A stretch of 9,409 nt of DNA, from positions 1 through 9,409 of the forward strand of contig JAKANT010000033.1 in the NCBI GenBank assembly GCA_021823635.1, given 5' to 3'. The notes beneath the pieces were generated by a model, which saw only the letters and a list, made by a program, of their open reading frames with translations, made no database searches and was not told the DNA's origin. Positions 1 to 8,323 of this stretch are shown piece after piece. The stretch comes from Pseudomonadota bacterium. GTDB lineage: Bacteria; Pseudomonadota; Gammaproteobacteria; Burkholderiales; Burkholderiaceae_F. The stretch's first letter is position 1; each line of letters opens with the position of its first letter. The translations under genes were made by a program, and so were the position numbers.

Positions 1-1
1 G

Positions 2-145
2 GCCGCGGTGGCATTTCCGCTCGTCGGCGCCCCGGCCGCGCTCGGTACCGCGGCAGCGGTGCTGTACGGCGCCACCGCCGTCGTGCAGGGTATTTTGGCC
101 GCCCCGTTGCTGGCGTTCGGTACACGGGGCTCGGCGCGGCGCTGA
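2..145 (+). CDS. C-terminal end of an unidentified, probably membrane, protein (5' truncated)
   Basis: An open frame enters from the left edge and runs 47 codons to a TGA at 143-145. The peptide is almost entirely Ala, Val, Leu, Gly, Pro and Phe, with no charged residue until the last few positions, where it ends TRGSARR. That is the look of one or two C-terminal membrane helices followed by a short positively charged tail, which would place the C-terminus in the cytoplasm under the positive-inside rule. Codons end overwhelmingly in G or C, as in the neighbouring genes, which supports real coding. It converges on rng with only 9 nt between the stop codons. The family cannot be recognised from this fragment; a transporter or other polytopic inner-membrane protein is an inference from hydrophobicity alone. 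The start lies outside the window. Confidence 0.5.
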   Translation, partial: AAVAFPLVGAPAALGTAAAVLYGATAVVQGILAAPLLAFGTRGSARR

Positions 146-153
146 ACGCGCCG
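137..153. terminator. Small GC hairpin at the convergent junction (possible bidirectional terminator)
   Basis: A 6-bp GC-only inverted repeat (CGGCGC at 137-142, GCGCCG at 148-153) has a 5-nt loop. The loop contains the TGA stop of the rightward gene, and the hairpin ends 2 nt from the rng stop codon. It can form in RNA from either strand. No T-run follows on either side, so it is not a canonical intrinsic terminator. It could stall polymerase, protect a 3' end, or be chance in GC-rich DNA. Confidence 0.3.
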
Positions 154-154
154 G

Positions 155-1624
<1,470 letters not shown>

Positions 1625-1685
1625 CGCCTTCACACGGGCGCGGCGGCATGCCGGCCGTGCGCAATCGTGGTCGGCGGCACGCGCA

Positions 1686-2306
1686 TCACAGCACCGGCAC
1701 GCCGACAGCGCGCAGCAGCCGTGCCGTTTCGAACAGCGGCAGGCCCATCACGCCCGAGTAGCTGCCCTCCAGGCGCTCGACGAACACCGCCGCCAGACCC
1801 TGGATCGCGTAGCCGCCGGCCTTGTCGTACGGCTCGCCGCTGGCGCAGTACTGCTTGATCTGCGATTCGGTCAGTGCGCCGAACGTGACCCGCGACACCG
1901 AGGTCGCCTGCAGGATGCGCCGCGCGCTGCCGCTGCCGAGGGCGACCGCCACCGCCGTGCGTACCTCGTGCGTGCGCGCGGACAGACGGCGCAGGAACGC
2001 GGCCGCCTGCTGCGGATCCGCCGGTTTGCCCAGCACCTCGCCGTCGACGATCACCACGGTGTCGGCGGCAAGCACTGGCTTTGCCAGCATCGAGCGCAGC
2101 GCCAGCGCCTGCGCGCCGACCTCGGCTTTCGCGCGCGCCACGCGCTCTACGTAGTCGGCGGCCGATTCGCCCGCGTGCTGCGCCTCGTCGACGTCGGCCC
2201 CGCGCGGCGCCGCGAGCCGCAGCATCAGCGTCTCGAACTTCACGCCGATCTGCTTGAGCAGTTCTCGGCGGCGTGGGCTGCGCGAAGCGAGGTAGACGTC
2301 GGTCAT
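1686..2306 (-). CDS. maf: Maf family nucleotide pyrophosphatase (dTTP/UTP type, YhdE-like)
   Basis: Maf proteins hydrolyse non-canonical or selected nucleoside triphosphates to the monophosphate and pyrophosphate. They are thought to clean the nucleotide pool, and overexpression in some species affects septation. The 206-aa product has the N-terminal phosphate-binding motif ASRSPRRRELL (residues 7-17), the catalytic loop AADTVV with Asp82, the GKP motif at 93-95, and DKAGGYAIQG at 161-170. The last motif matches the E. coli YhdE branch (dTTP/UTP pyrophosphatase) better than the YceF branch (7-methyl-GTP), so the substrate call rests on that motif. A GSY...GLPLFET segment near the C-terminus is also typical. 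The ATG at 2306 gives the canonical MTDVYLASRSPRR start. It lies 21 nt after rlmH with no clear Shine-Dalgarno. The maf-rng pair is also adjacent in E. coli. Confidence 0.95.
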   Translation of the reverse strand: MTDVYLASRSPRRRELLKQIGVKFETLMLRLAAPRGADVDEAQHAGESAADYVERVARAKAEVGAQALALRSMLAKPVLAADTVVIVDGEVLGKPADPQQAAAFLRRLSARTHEVRTAVAVALGSGSARRILQATSVSRVTFGALTESQIKQYCASGEPYDKAGGYAIQGLAAVFVERLEGSYSGVMGLPLFETARLLRAVGVPVL

Positions 2307-2327
2307 CGTCGTCGTGCGGTCGGCGCG

Positions 2328-2795
2328 TCAGTCGCGATGGTAGGGGTGGCCCGCGAGGATGCTCCAGGCGCGGTACAGCTGTTCGGCGAGCAGCACGCGC
2401 GCCAGCGCGTGCGGCAGCGTCAGCGCCGACAGCCGCAGCCGCAGGCGGGCGCGCCGCTTGAAATCGTCGTCGATGCCGTCGGCGCCGCCGATCACGAACG
2501 CCACCGCCTCGCCCGCATCGCGCCAGCGGCGCAACGACTCGGCCAGTTCGCGCGTGGTCAGTTCGTCGCCGCGTTCATCCAGCACGACGACCATGAAGCC
2601 GGCGGGAATCGCCGCGCGCAGGCGCTGAGCCTCGGTCGCCAGCAGCCGCGCGAGCGGCCGGCCGTCGCGGGCCTCGGGTTTGACCTCGATCAGCCGCACG
2701 GCCCAATCGGCCGGAAAGCGGTCCAGATAATCGGCGACCGCATCGTCGGCCCAGCGCGGCTGGCGCTGGCCGACGGCCACGATCGCGATCCTCAT
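2328..2795 (-). CDS. rlmH: 23S rRNA (pseudouridine-1915-N3)-methyltransferase
   Basis: RlmH is a small SPOUT-fold, SAM-dependent enzyme. It methylates N3 of pseudouridine 1915 in helix 69 of 23S rRNA, acting on assembled 70S ribosomes. The 155-aa product has the usual length. It shows the SPOUT features LDERG at 72-76, the SAM-site loop FVIGGADG at 100-107, and the trefoil-knot C-terminus LTLPHALARVLLAEQLYRAW ending in PYHRD (151-155). Its ATG overlaps the rsfS stop as ATGA. No ribosome-binding site is visible upstream, so translation probably relies on coupling to rsfS. The rsfS-rlmH pairing is widely conserved in proteobacteria. Confidence 0.97.
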   Translation of the reverse strand: MRIAIVAVGQRQPRWADDAVADYLDRFPADWAVRLIEVKPEARDGRPLARLLATEAQRLRAAIPAGFMVVVLDERGDELTTRELAESLRRWRDAGEAVAFVIGGADGIDDDFKRRARLRLRLSALTLPHALARVLLAEQLYRAWSILAGHPYHRD

Positions 2796-3388
2796 CGGGC
2801 GCCGGATCGGCCGCGCCGCTTCCGTGTGCTCGCCGCGGCGCTTTTCTTCGCGTTCGAGGTCTTCGCTGCCGGGCGCTTGGCGGCGGCCTTTTTCGCCGCC
2901 GTCTTCTTGGTGGCAGCCTTGCTCGCGCCAGCCTTCTTCGTCGCTGCCGCCTTCTTCGCCGGCTTGCGCGGGGCGGGCTCATCGGTTGCCGCGCGCGGGG
3001 AGGCCGCGCCGCCGGTGCGCTGCGCGATGCGCTTGACCGCCGGCACGGTCGCCTTGAGCGCGACCGGCTTGCCGCCCCAGATTTCCTCCAGCGCGTAGTA
3101 GGCGCGGATCTGCGGCTGCATCACGTGCACGACCAGATCGCCGAGATCGACCAGCACCCATTCGCCCGCGTCCGCTCCTTCGATGCTGACCACCTTGCCG
3201 CCGGCGTCTTTGACCTTCTCGGCGACGTGATAGGCGAGCGCACGCGTCTGTCGGTTCGAGGTGCCGCAGGCGAGCACCACGCGGTCGAACATGTCCGACA
3301 GGCCGACCGTGTTGTAGACGTTGATGTTCTGCGCTTTGACGTCTTGCAACGCATCGACGACGACGCGCTGCAGCTTCCGGATGTCCAT
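2792..3388 (-). CDS. rsfS: Ribosomal silencing factor RsfS with a long basic C-terminal tail
   Basis: RsfS binds uL14 (L14) on the large subunit and blocks subunit joining, lowering translation in stationary phase or starvation. Residues 1 to about 115 form the whole conserved domain: VVDALQDVKAQNI, VLACGTSNRQTRALA (39-53), GEWVLVDLGDLVVHVM (75-90) and YYALEEIWG (97-105). The family's usual length is roughly 105-150 aa, but this protein has 198. Residues 125-198 form a low-complexity tail of Ala, Lys, Pro, Ser and Thr with repeated AAKK/KKTA-type blocks, ending in an Arg/Lys-rich stretch. Residues 131-198 contain 23 Lys or Arg and only two acidic residues. The tail resembles bacterial histone H1-like proteins and is probably disordered. 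It may bind rRNA or DNA, but that is inference. The gene starts 4 nt after nadD, and its stop overlaps the rlmH start (ATGA). Confidence 0.95.
   Translation of the reverse strand: MDIRKLQRVVVDALQDVKAQNINVYNTVGLSDMFDRVVLACGTSNRQTRALAYHVAEKVKDAGGKVVSIEGADAGEWVLVDLGDLVVHVMQPQIRAYYALEEIWGGKPVALKATVPAVKRIAQRTGGAASPRAATDEPAPRKPAKKAAATKKAGASKAATKKTAAKKAAAKRPAAKTSNAKKSAAASTRKRRGRSGAR
2819..2968 (-). repeat. Low-complexity Ala/Lys codon repeat (tail of rsfS)
   Basis: This stretch encodes residues 141-190 of RsfS. On the plus strand it shows recurrent GCC, CTT and TTC triplets, the complements of Ala and Lys codons. It forms imperfect repeats of AAKK-like units rather than an exact tandem array. Such a region can expand or contract by slippage, so the tail length may vary between relatives. 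Confidence 0.55.
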
Positions 3389-3392
3389 CCGC

Positions 3393-4034
3393 TCAACCGT
3401 AGAGGTGATGGGCGCGAATATAGTCCAGCACCGCGGGCGGCAGCAGCGCGGCCAGCAGCGCGTCGCGCTCGGCCGAGGGCGGCTGCTTCAGCAGGGCGCG
3501 GATCTCGGTCGCCGAGGCGTCCGAGGGCTGCATCGGCAGATCGACGATGCTGCCGGCAGGCGCATCCGGCAGGCGCGGCGCCCAGCGCTCGTTGTAGAAC
3601 TCCTGCAGCAGCCACGACAGCGTCAGCACCGCATCGTTGCGGCGCGCGACCGCGATGTGGGCGAGTCGCGGGATCTCGCGCCACTCGCGCCAGGTGTCGA
3701 GCCGCTGCATCTGGTCGGCGCCGATCACCAGCACCAGCGGCGTGTCGGCCAACCGCGCGCGCAGTTCGCGCAGCGTGTCGATCGTGTAGCTCACGCCGCC
3801 GCGCTGCAGTTCGATCGGGTCGATGAGGCAACGCGGCTCGCCGGCCAGCGCCAGCTCCAGCATCTTGACGCGGTGCTCGGCGGGCGCGAGCTCGCCCTTC
3901 TGCCACGGCCGCGCCGCCGGGATGAAACGCACCTCGGCCAGCGCCAGCGCATCGCGCGCCGCGCGCGCCAGCAGCAGATGGCCGACGTGGACCGGATCGA
4001 AGCTTCCGCCCAGCAATCCGATCGCTGCGCTCAT
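3393..4034 (-). CDS. nadD: Nicotinate-nucleotide adenylyltransferase
   Basis: NadD transfers AMP from ATP to nicotinate mononucleotide to make deamido-NAD, an essential cytoplasmic step of NAD synthesis. The 213-aa protein begins with the nucleotidyltransferase signature GGSFDPVHVGH at residues 9-19, whose HxGH supplies the catalytic histidines. It continues with SYTIDTL at 82-88 and the GADQ/LDTW region at 105-115. The C-terminal SATEIR at 174-179 corresponds to the family's ISSTxIR ATP-binding motif. The frame stays open far upstream of the ATG at 4034, but that extension is compositional. The signature needs the start close by, and the ATG overlaps the hemF stop as ATGA. The gene lies 4 nt ahead of rsfS, as nadD and rsfS are close in many bacteria. 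Confidence 0.96.
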   Translation of the reverse strand: MSAAIGLLGGSFDPVHVGHLLLARAARDALALAEVRFIPAARPWQKGELAPAEHRVKMLELALAGEPRCLIDPIELQRGGVSYTIDTLRELRARLADTPLVLVIGADQMQRLDTWREWREIPRLAHIAVARRNDAVLTLSWLLQEFYNERWAPRLPDAPAGSIVDLPMQPSDASATEIRALLKQPPSAERDALLAALLPPAVLDYIRAHHLYG

Positions 4035-4954
4035 GCGGTCCAGTCGCGCGCCGGCAGGAAGTCCGTGTACAGCCGCGCCTCGGGCGAGCCCGGCTCGGGA
4101 CGCCAGTCGTAGCGCCACTTCACCACGGGCGGCAGCGACATCAGGATCGATTCGGTGCGTCCGCCCGATTGCAGGCCGAACAGCGTGCCGCGGTCGTACA
4201 CGAGGTTGAACTCGACGTAGCGGCCGCGCCGGTACGCCTGGAAGTCGCGTTCGCGCTCGCCGTACGGCCGGTCGCGGTTGCGCTCGACGATCGGCACGTA
4301 GGCGTCGAGGAACGCATCGCCCACCGCGCGCGTCAGCGCGAAGCTGCGATCGAAGCCCAGTTCGTTGAAGTCGTCGAAAAAGACGCCGCCGATGCCGCGC
4401 GGCTCGTTGCGGTGTTTGAGGAAGAAGTATTCGTCGCACCAGCGCTTGAAGCGCGCATGCAGGTGCGGTCCGAAAGGCTCGAGCGCGCGCTTGCAGGTCG
4501 CGTGGAAGTGCCGCACGTCGCGCTCGTCGGGGTAGTACGGCGTCAGATCCATGCCGCCGCCGAACCACCAGACGTCGGCGGCGCCGTCGCCGCGCGCGAC
4601 GAAGAAACGCACGTTCATGTGCACGGTCGGCACGTACGGGTTGCGCGGATGAAAAACCAGCGACACGCCCAGCGCCTCGAAGCCACGGCCGGCCAACTCG
4701 GGCCGCTGCGCCGAGGCCGACGGCGGCAGGCGCCGGCCGCTGACGTGCGAAAAACCGACGCCGCCGCGCTCGAGCAGTTGGCCCTGCTCGAGGATGCACG
4801 TGATCCCGCCGCCTGCGAGCGCGGCATCCGCCGGCTTGTCCCAGATGTCGCGCGCGAACGGCTTGCCGTCTAGCCGCTCGAAGGTGGCGACGATGCGCTG
4901 CTGCAGGCCGAGCAGGTAGTCGCGCACCGCGCCGCTGTCGATGGACTCGGTCAT
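4031..4954 (-). CDS. hemF: Oxygen-dependent coproporphyrinogen III oxidase
   Basis: HemF carries out the aerobic oxidative decarboxylation of coproporphyrinogen III to protoporphyrinogen IX in haem synthesis. It acts as a soluble homodimer. The 307-aa product is close to the E. coli length (299). It contains nearly every family block: HPRNPYVPTVHMNVRFF at 102-118 (His112 corresponds to the conserved histidine of E. coli HemF), WWFGGGMDLTPYY at 129-141, RGIGGVFFDDFNE at 186-198, and YVEFNLVYDRGTLFGLQSGG at 246-265. The start at 4954 gives MTESIDSGAVRDYL; the frame is open far upstream of it, but that part is antisense-type noise over the peptidase gene. A weak purine run (GAAGAA) precedes the ATG. 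Its stop overlaps the nadD start. The presence of hemF implies haem synthesis with oxygen available; an anaerobic HemN would have to lie elsewhere. Confidence 0.97.
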   Translation of the reverse strand: MTESIDSGAVRDYLLGLQQRIVATFERLDGKPFARDIWDKPADAALAGGGITCILEQGQLLERGGVGFSHVSGRRLPPSASAQRPELAGRGFEALGVSLVFHPRNPYVPTVHMNVRFFVARGDGAADVWWFGGGMDLTPYYPDERDVRHFHATCKRALEPFGPHLHARFKRWCDEYFFLKHRNEPRGIGGVFFDDFNELGFDRSFALTRAVGDAFLDAYVPIVERNRDRPYGERERDFQAYRRGRYVEFNLVYDRGTLFGLQSGGRTESILMSLPPVVKWRYDWRPEPGSPEARLYTDFLPARDWTA

Positions 4955-5025
4955 GCGTTCTTCGTGATCGGTTCTCGGTGTCGCACGCTGCGCGGATCGA
5001 GCTCGCGGCGGCTGTCGTGCCGCGC

Positions 5026-7017
5026 TCAGCCCATGTGCTCGCGGATGAATCGCAGCACGTGCGAATACCAGGCGACGATATTGCGCGGCTTCAGTATCCA
5101 GTGGTTCTCGTCCGGGAACACTAGCAGCTCGCTCGGGACACCGTGGTACTGCAGCGCTTCGAACAGCATCAGTCCCTCGCCGATCGGGCAGCGGTAATCG
5201 AGTTCGCCGTGGATGACGAGCGTCGGCGTCTTCCAGCGCGACAGGAAACGCCACGGCGAATAGCGGTCGAACGATTCCGGGTTGGCGTAGGGATTTTCGC
5301 CGCCCATCTCCAGGTACCACCAGCCTGGATGGTCGGTGACGCCGGTGAAGGTGGACAGCCCGGTGATGCTGGCGTGCGTGATCAGGCAGCGGAAGCGGTC
5401 GGTCTGGGTGCCGATCCAGTTGGTCATGTAGCCGCCAAAGCTGCCGCCCATCGCCGTCATGCGGCCGCCGTCGATGTCGGCGCGCGTCTGGATGGCATCG
5501 GCCACGGCCATGATGTCCTGGAAACACTGCGCGCCCCAGACGTTGCCCCAGATGCCGTCGATGAACTTCTGGCCGAAGCCGGTCGAACCGCGCGGATTGG
5601 GCTGCACGACGGCGTAGCCGGCGGCCACCGCCAGCAGCGGATTCCAGCGCCAGTGCCAGCCGTCGCCGCTCATCCCGATCGGGCCGCCGTGGATCCACAG
5701 CAGCGCCGGCAGGCGCCCGTTCGCGTCCTTCGGTTTCACGATGAAGCTTTGGATCGGCGTGCCGTCGGTCGACGGCGCCGTCACGCGCTCGACTTGCGCC
5801 CAGTCGGCCGGCGTGAAGCCGGACAGGCGTGCCAGCGGCCGCGGCGCGGTGTCGGCGCGCGGTTCCAGCAGGTAGCACTCGGGCGCATCCAGCAGCGTGG
5901 AGCGGATGCACGCGATGCGGCCATCGGGCAGCCGCGTCAGGTCGTCGTGGGTGCCGCCCGCGGCCGCGGCGCTGATGCGGGTCACGGCATCGGTTGCGAG
6001 GTCGATCGCGAACACCGGCGTGTCGCCTTCGTCGTCGGCGGTGACGTACAGCCGGCGGCCGTCGCCGCTCCACGCGCCGGGGCTGGCCCAGCGGTCCCAG
6101 GCGGTGGCCAGATCGCGCATCGCGCCGCTCGCCACGTCGATCACCGACAGCGTTTCGCGCACGCCCTTCGTCGAACGCAGCCCGCGGCTTGCGGCCAGGT
6201 ACTTGCCGTCGGGCGAGAAGCGCAAGGCGCCGAACGTCGTCGCCTCTGCCTGCGCCAGCACGCGGCTCGTCTTGGCCTGCAGATCGAACAGCAGGATCGA
6301 GACGTCGTCCACGCGATCCTTGCCGGGCGTGCGGCGGGTGACGGCCGCATAGCGTCCGTCGTCGCTCGCCGCCAGCTCCGGTTCGATCGCGAATTCGCGC
6401 GTCGCCTGCGGCGTCAGGTCGATCCGGTTGCCGCCGGCGTCGTCGTACAGGATCAGGTGCGTGTTGGCCCGGTCGGGATTTTGGTGCAGCCAGTGGTCCC
6501 AGTGCCGCACCGGCTGCTGCGTGAAGTGGCGCGCGCTCGGGCCGCCCTTGGCCTGCCGGGCCGCCGTCTCGCGCTGCTTGTCGAAATCCACGTTCGGCAG
6601 CACCGGCGCAAACACCAGCAGCCGGTCGGCGGCGGCGGCGAACCGGAACGCCTCGACGCCGAGCGGCTCGTCGGTCAATTGGCGCGGCTCGCCGCCCTCG
6701 GCGGGCAGCAGCCACACCTGCATGCGCTTGTCGGCATCTTCGTCGGCCTTCAGCTCGTTCGGGCGGCGGTTCGACAGAAAGCCGAGCGCGCCGTCGCGGC
6801 GGAAACACGGCGCGGTGTCCTTCGAGTCGCCGCGCGTGAGCTGTACCGCCGGGCCGCCGTCGGTCGGTACCTTCCAGATGTCCGAGACATACTTCGCGCC
6901 CTCCTGGTCGAGCCGCTGCACCGCGACCGCGAGCCACGTGCCGTCGGGCGAGGCGGCGATCGAAGTCACGCGCTTCAGGGCGATGTGCTGCTCGACCGTG
7001 TATTTGAGTTGCGCCAT
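5026..7017 (-). CDS. S9-family serine peptidase (prolyl oligopeptidase-type, beta-propeller plus alpha/beta hydrolase)
   Basis: The 663-aa product has the two-part design of S9 peptidases. Residues from about 1 to 400 carry repeated propeller-blade segments (for example ASPDGTWLAVAV, FSPDGKYLAASR, WSGDGRRLYVT). Residues from about 415 to 663 form an alpha/beta hydrolase domain. Its catalytic triad is visible as Ser526 in GGSFGGYM, Asp607 in HGELDYRCP and His639 in FPDENHW, with the oxyanion-hole motif HGGP at 443-446. The GGSFGGYMT nucleophile elbow and the NPRGSTGFG segment (474-482) fit the S9C acylaminoacyl-peptidase/dipeptidyl-peptidase group. There is no signal peptide or anchor, so a cytoplasmic role in degrading short or N-acylated peptides is likely; substrate specificity cannot be read. 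A Shine-Dalgarno supports the ATG at 7017. It lies 31 nt after purD and 71 nt before hemF. It is not part of the order I know for this cluster, but its base composition matches its neighbours. Confidence 0.93.
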   Translation of the reverse strand: MAQLKYTVEQHIALKRVTSIAASPDGTWLAVAVQRLDQEGAKYVSDIWKVPTDGGPAVQLTRGDSKDTAPCFRRDGALGFLSNRRPNELKADEDADKRMQVWLLPAEGGEPRQLTDEPLGVEAFRFAAAADRLLVFAPVLPNVDFDKQRETAARQAKGGPSARHFTQQPVRHWDHWLHQNPDRANTHLILYDDAGGNRIDLTPQATREFAIEPELAASDDGRYAAVTRRTPGKDRVDDVSILLFDLQAKTSRVLAQAEATTFGALRFSPDGKYLAASRGLRSTKGVRETLSVIDVASGAMRDLATAWDRWASPGAWSGDGRRLYVTADDEGDTPVFAIDLATDAVTRISAAAAGGTHDDLTRLPDGRIACIRSTLLDAPECYLLEPRADTAPRPLARLSGFTPADWAQVERVTAPSTDGTPIQSFIVKPKDANGRLPALLWIHGGPIGMSGDGWHWRWNPLLAVAAGYAVVQPNPRGSTGFGQKFIDGIWGNVWGAQCFQDIMAVADAIQTRADIDGGRMTAMGGSFGGYMTNWIGTQTDRFRCLITHASITGLSTFTGVTDHPGWWYLEMGGENPYANPESFDRYSPWRFLSRWKTPTLVIHGELDYRCPIGEGLMLFEALQYHGVPSELLVFPDENHWILKPRNIVAWYSHVLRFIREHMG

Positions 7018-7021
7018 TTCG

Positions 7022-7028
7022 CTTTTCC
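7022..7028 (-). promoter_or_regulatory. Shine-Dalgarno of the S9 peptidase gene
   Basis: On the minus strand GGAAAAG lies just upstream of the ATG at 7017, with 8 nt between GGA and the start codon. It is the clearest ribosome-binding site in the window and indicates independent translation initiation for this gene, in contrast to the ATGA-coupled genes around it. Confidence 0.5.
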
Positions 7029-7048
7029 GTCAGTGCCGGCCAGCAGCG

Positions 7049-8323
7049 TCACCCGCGCGGCTTCAGCGCCCGGTGGCCGATGTCGCTGCGGTACTGCATG
7101 CCATCGAAGCGCACCTGAGCAACGGCGTCGTAGGCGCGCGCGTGGGCCAGGCGCAGCGTGTCGCCCAGCGCGGTGACGCACAGCACCCGGCCGCCGGCGG
7201 TGACGAGGCGGCCGTCGGCCAGGGCCGTGCCGGCGTGGAAGGTGACGCAGTCGTCGCTGTCGGTCGGCAGCGCCAGGATCGGGTCGCCGCGGCGCGGCTC
7301 GTCCGGATAACCGGCGGCAGCGATCACGACCCCGAGCGCCGCGCGCCGGTCCCACTCGGCGTCGATCCGGTCGATGCGCCCGTCGATCGCGTGCTCGAGC
7401 AGGTCGGCCAGATCGGTCTTCAATCGCATCAGGATCGGCTGCGTCTCGGGGTCGCCCAGCCGACAGTTGAACTCCAGCACACGCGGCGCGCCGTCGCCGT
7501 CGATCATCAGCCCGGCGTACAGAAAACCGGTATACGGAAGGCCGTCCTCGGCCATGCCGCGGACGGTGGGCATTACGACCTCGCGCATCACGCGCGCGTG
7601 CACCTCGGGCGTGACCACCGGCGCCGGCGAGTACGCGCCCATGCCGCCGGTGTTCGGCCCCTCATCGCCGTCGCGCAGCCGCTTGTGGTCCTGGCTGGTG
7701 GCGAGCGCCAGCACGTGGCGGCCGTCGCTGATGACGATGAAGCTCGCTTCCTCGCCCGCGAGGAAATCTTCGATCACCACGCGCGCGCCGCTCGCCCCGA
7801 GCTTCTGTCCGAGCAGCATGGCGTCGATCGCCGCTTTGGCCTCCTCGACCGTCTGTGCCACCACCACGCCCTTGCCGGCCGCCAGCCCGTCGGCCTTGAC
7901 CACGATCGGCGCCCCGCGCTCCTCGACGTAACGGCGCGCCGCGAACGCGTCGGTGAAGGTGCGGTACTCGGCGGTCGGGATGCCGTGCCGCTTCATGAAC
8001 GACTTGGCGAAATCCTTCGAGCTCTCCAGCCGCGCCGCCTCGCGCGTCGGCCCGAAGATGCGCAGGCCGCGCGCGCGAAAGACATCGACGATGCCGGCCG
8101 CCAGTGGCGCCTCCGGGCCGACGACGGTGAACGCGACGCCTTCGCGCGCGGCGAAGTCCGCAAGCTCTTCGATCGCCGTGATCGGGACGTTGGTCAGGCG
8201 CCGGTCGCGCGCCGTGCCGCCGTTGCCGGGCGCCACGTACACGCGCGAAACGCGCGGCGAGGCCGCCAGTTTCCAGGCCAGCGCATGCTCGCGGCCGCCG
8301 CCGCCTACCACCAGCAGCTTCAT
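7049..8323 (-). CDS. purD: Phosphoribosylamine-glycine ligase (GAR synthetase)
   Basis: PurD catalyses the second step of de novo purine synthesis: phosphoribosylamine + glycine + ATP to glycinamide ribonucleotide. The 424-aa product is near the E. coli length (429). It has the N-terminal GGGGREHA at 7-14, the ATP-grasp lysine region VVKADGLAAGKGVVVA at 141-156, GPNTGGMGAYSPAP at 222-235, and the metal/ATP-binding LEFNCRLGDPETQ at 283-295. The C-terminal domain ends ...ALKPRG. The Cys in EFNC, where other groups have Val or Ala, is in my recollection normal in betaproteobacteria. The ATG overlaps the yebC stop (ATGA) and no Shine-Dalgarno is visible, so translation is probably coupled to yebC. 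No purine riboswitch or PurR-like operator was recognised near it. Confidence 0.97.
   Translation of the reverse strand: MKLLVVGGGGREHALAWKLAASPRVSRVYVAPGNGGTARDRRLTNVPITAIEELADFAAREGVAFTVVGPEAPLAAGIVDVFRARGLRIFGPTREAARLESSKDFAKSFMKRHGIPTAEYRTFTDAFAARRYVEERGAPIVVKADGLAAGKGVVVAQTVEEAKAAIDAMLLGQKLGASGARVVIEDFLAGEEASFIVISDGRHVLALATSQDHKRLRDGDEGPNTGGMGAYSPAPVVTPEVHARVMREVVMPTVRGMAEDGLPYTGFLYAGLMIDGDGAPRVLEFNCRLGDPETQPILMRLKTDLADLLEHAIDGRIDRIDAEWDRRAALGVVIAAAGYPDEPRRGDPILALPTDSDDCVTFHAGTALADGRLVTAGGRVLCVTALGDTLRLAHARAYDAVAQVRFDGMQYRSDIGHRALKPRG

Noticed and set aside
1644..1653. The 10-bp palindrome CGGCATGCCG between maf and rng, as a possible operator
   Set aside because: It is too short and too compositionally likely to support a binding-site call.
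3393..4799. A 468-codon frame that would extend NadD at its N-terminus
   Set aside because: The extension is an out-of-frame reading of hemF. The NadD nucleotide-binding motif sits 9 residues from the ATG at 4034, as the family requires.
5008..5023. A 5-bp GC hairpin just after the S9 peptidase stop codon, as a possible terminator
   Set aside because: The stem is short, there is no T-run, and it is of the sort expected by chance in GC-rich DNA.
4031..6937. A 968-codon minus-strand frame that would fuse a long Arg/Ala-rich domain to HemF
   Set aside because: The upstream part is the out-of-frame shadow of the S9 peptidase gene. HemF is complete from the ATG at 4954, with normal length.
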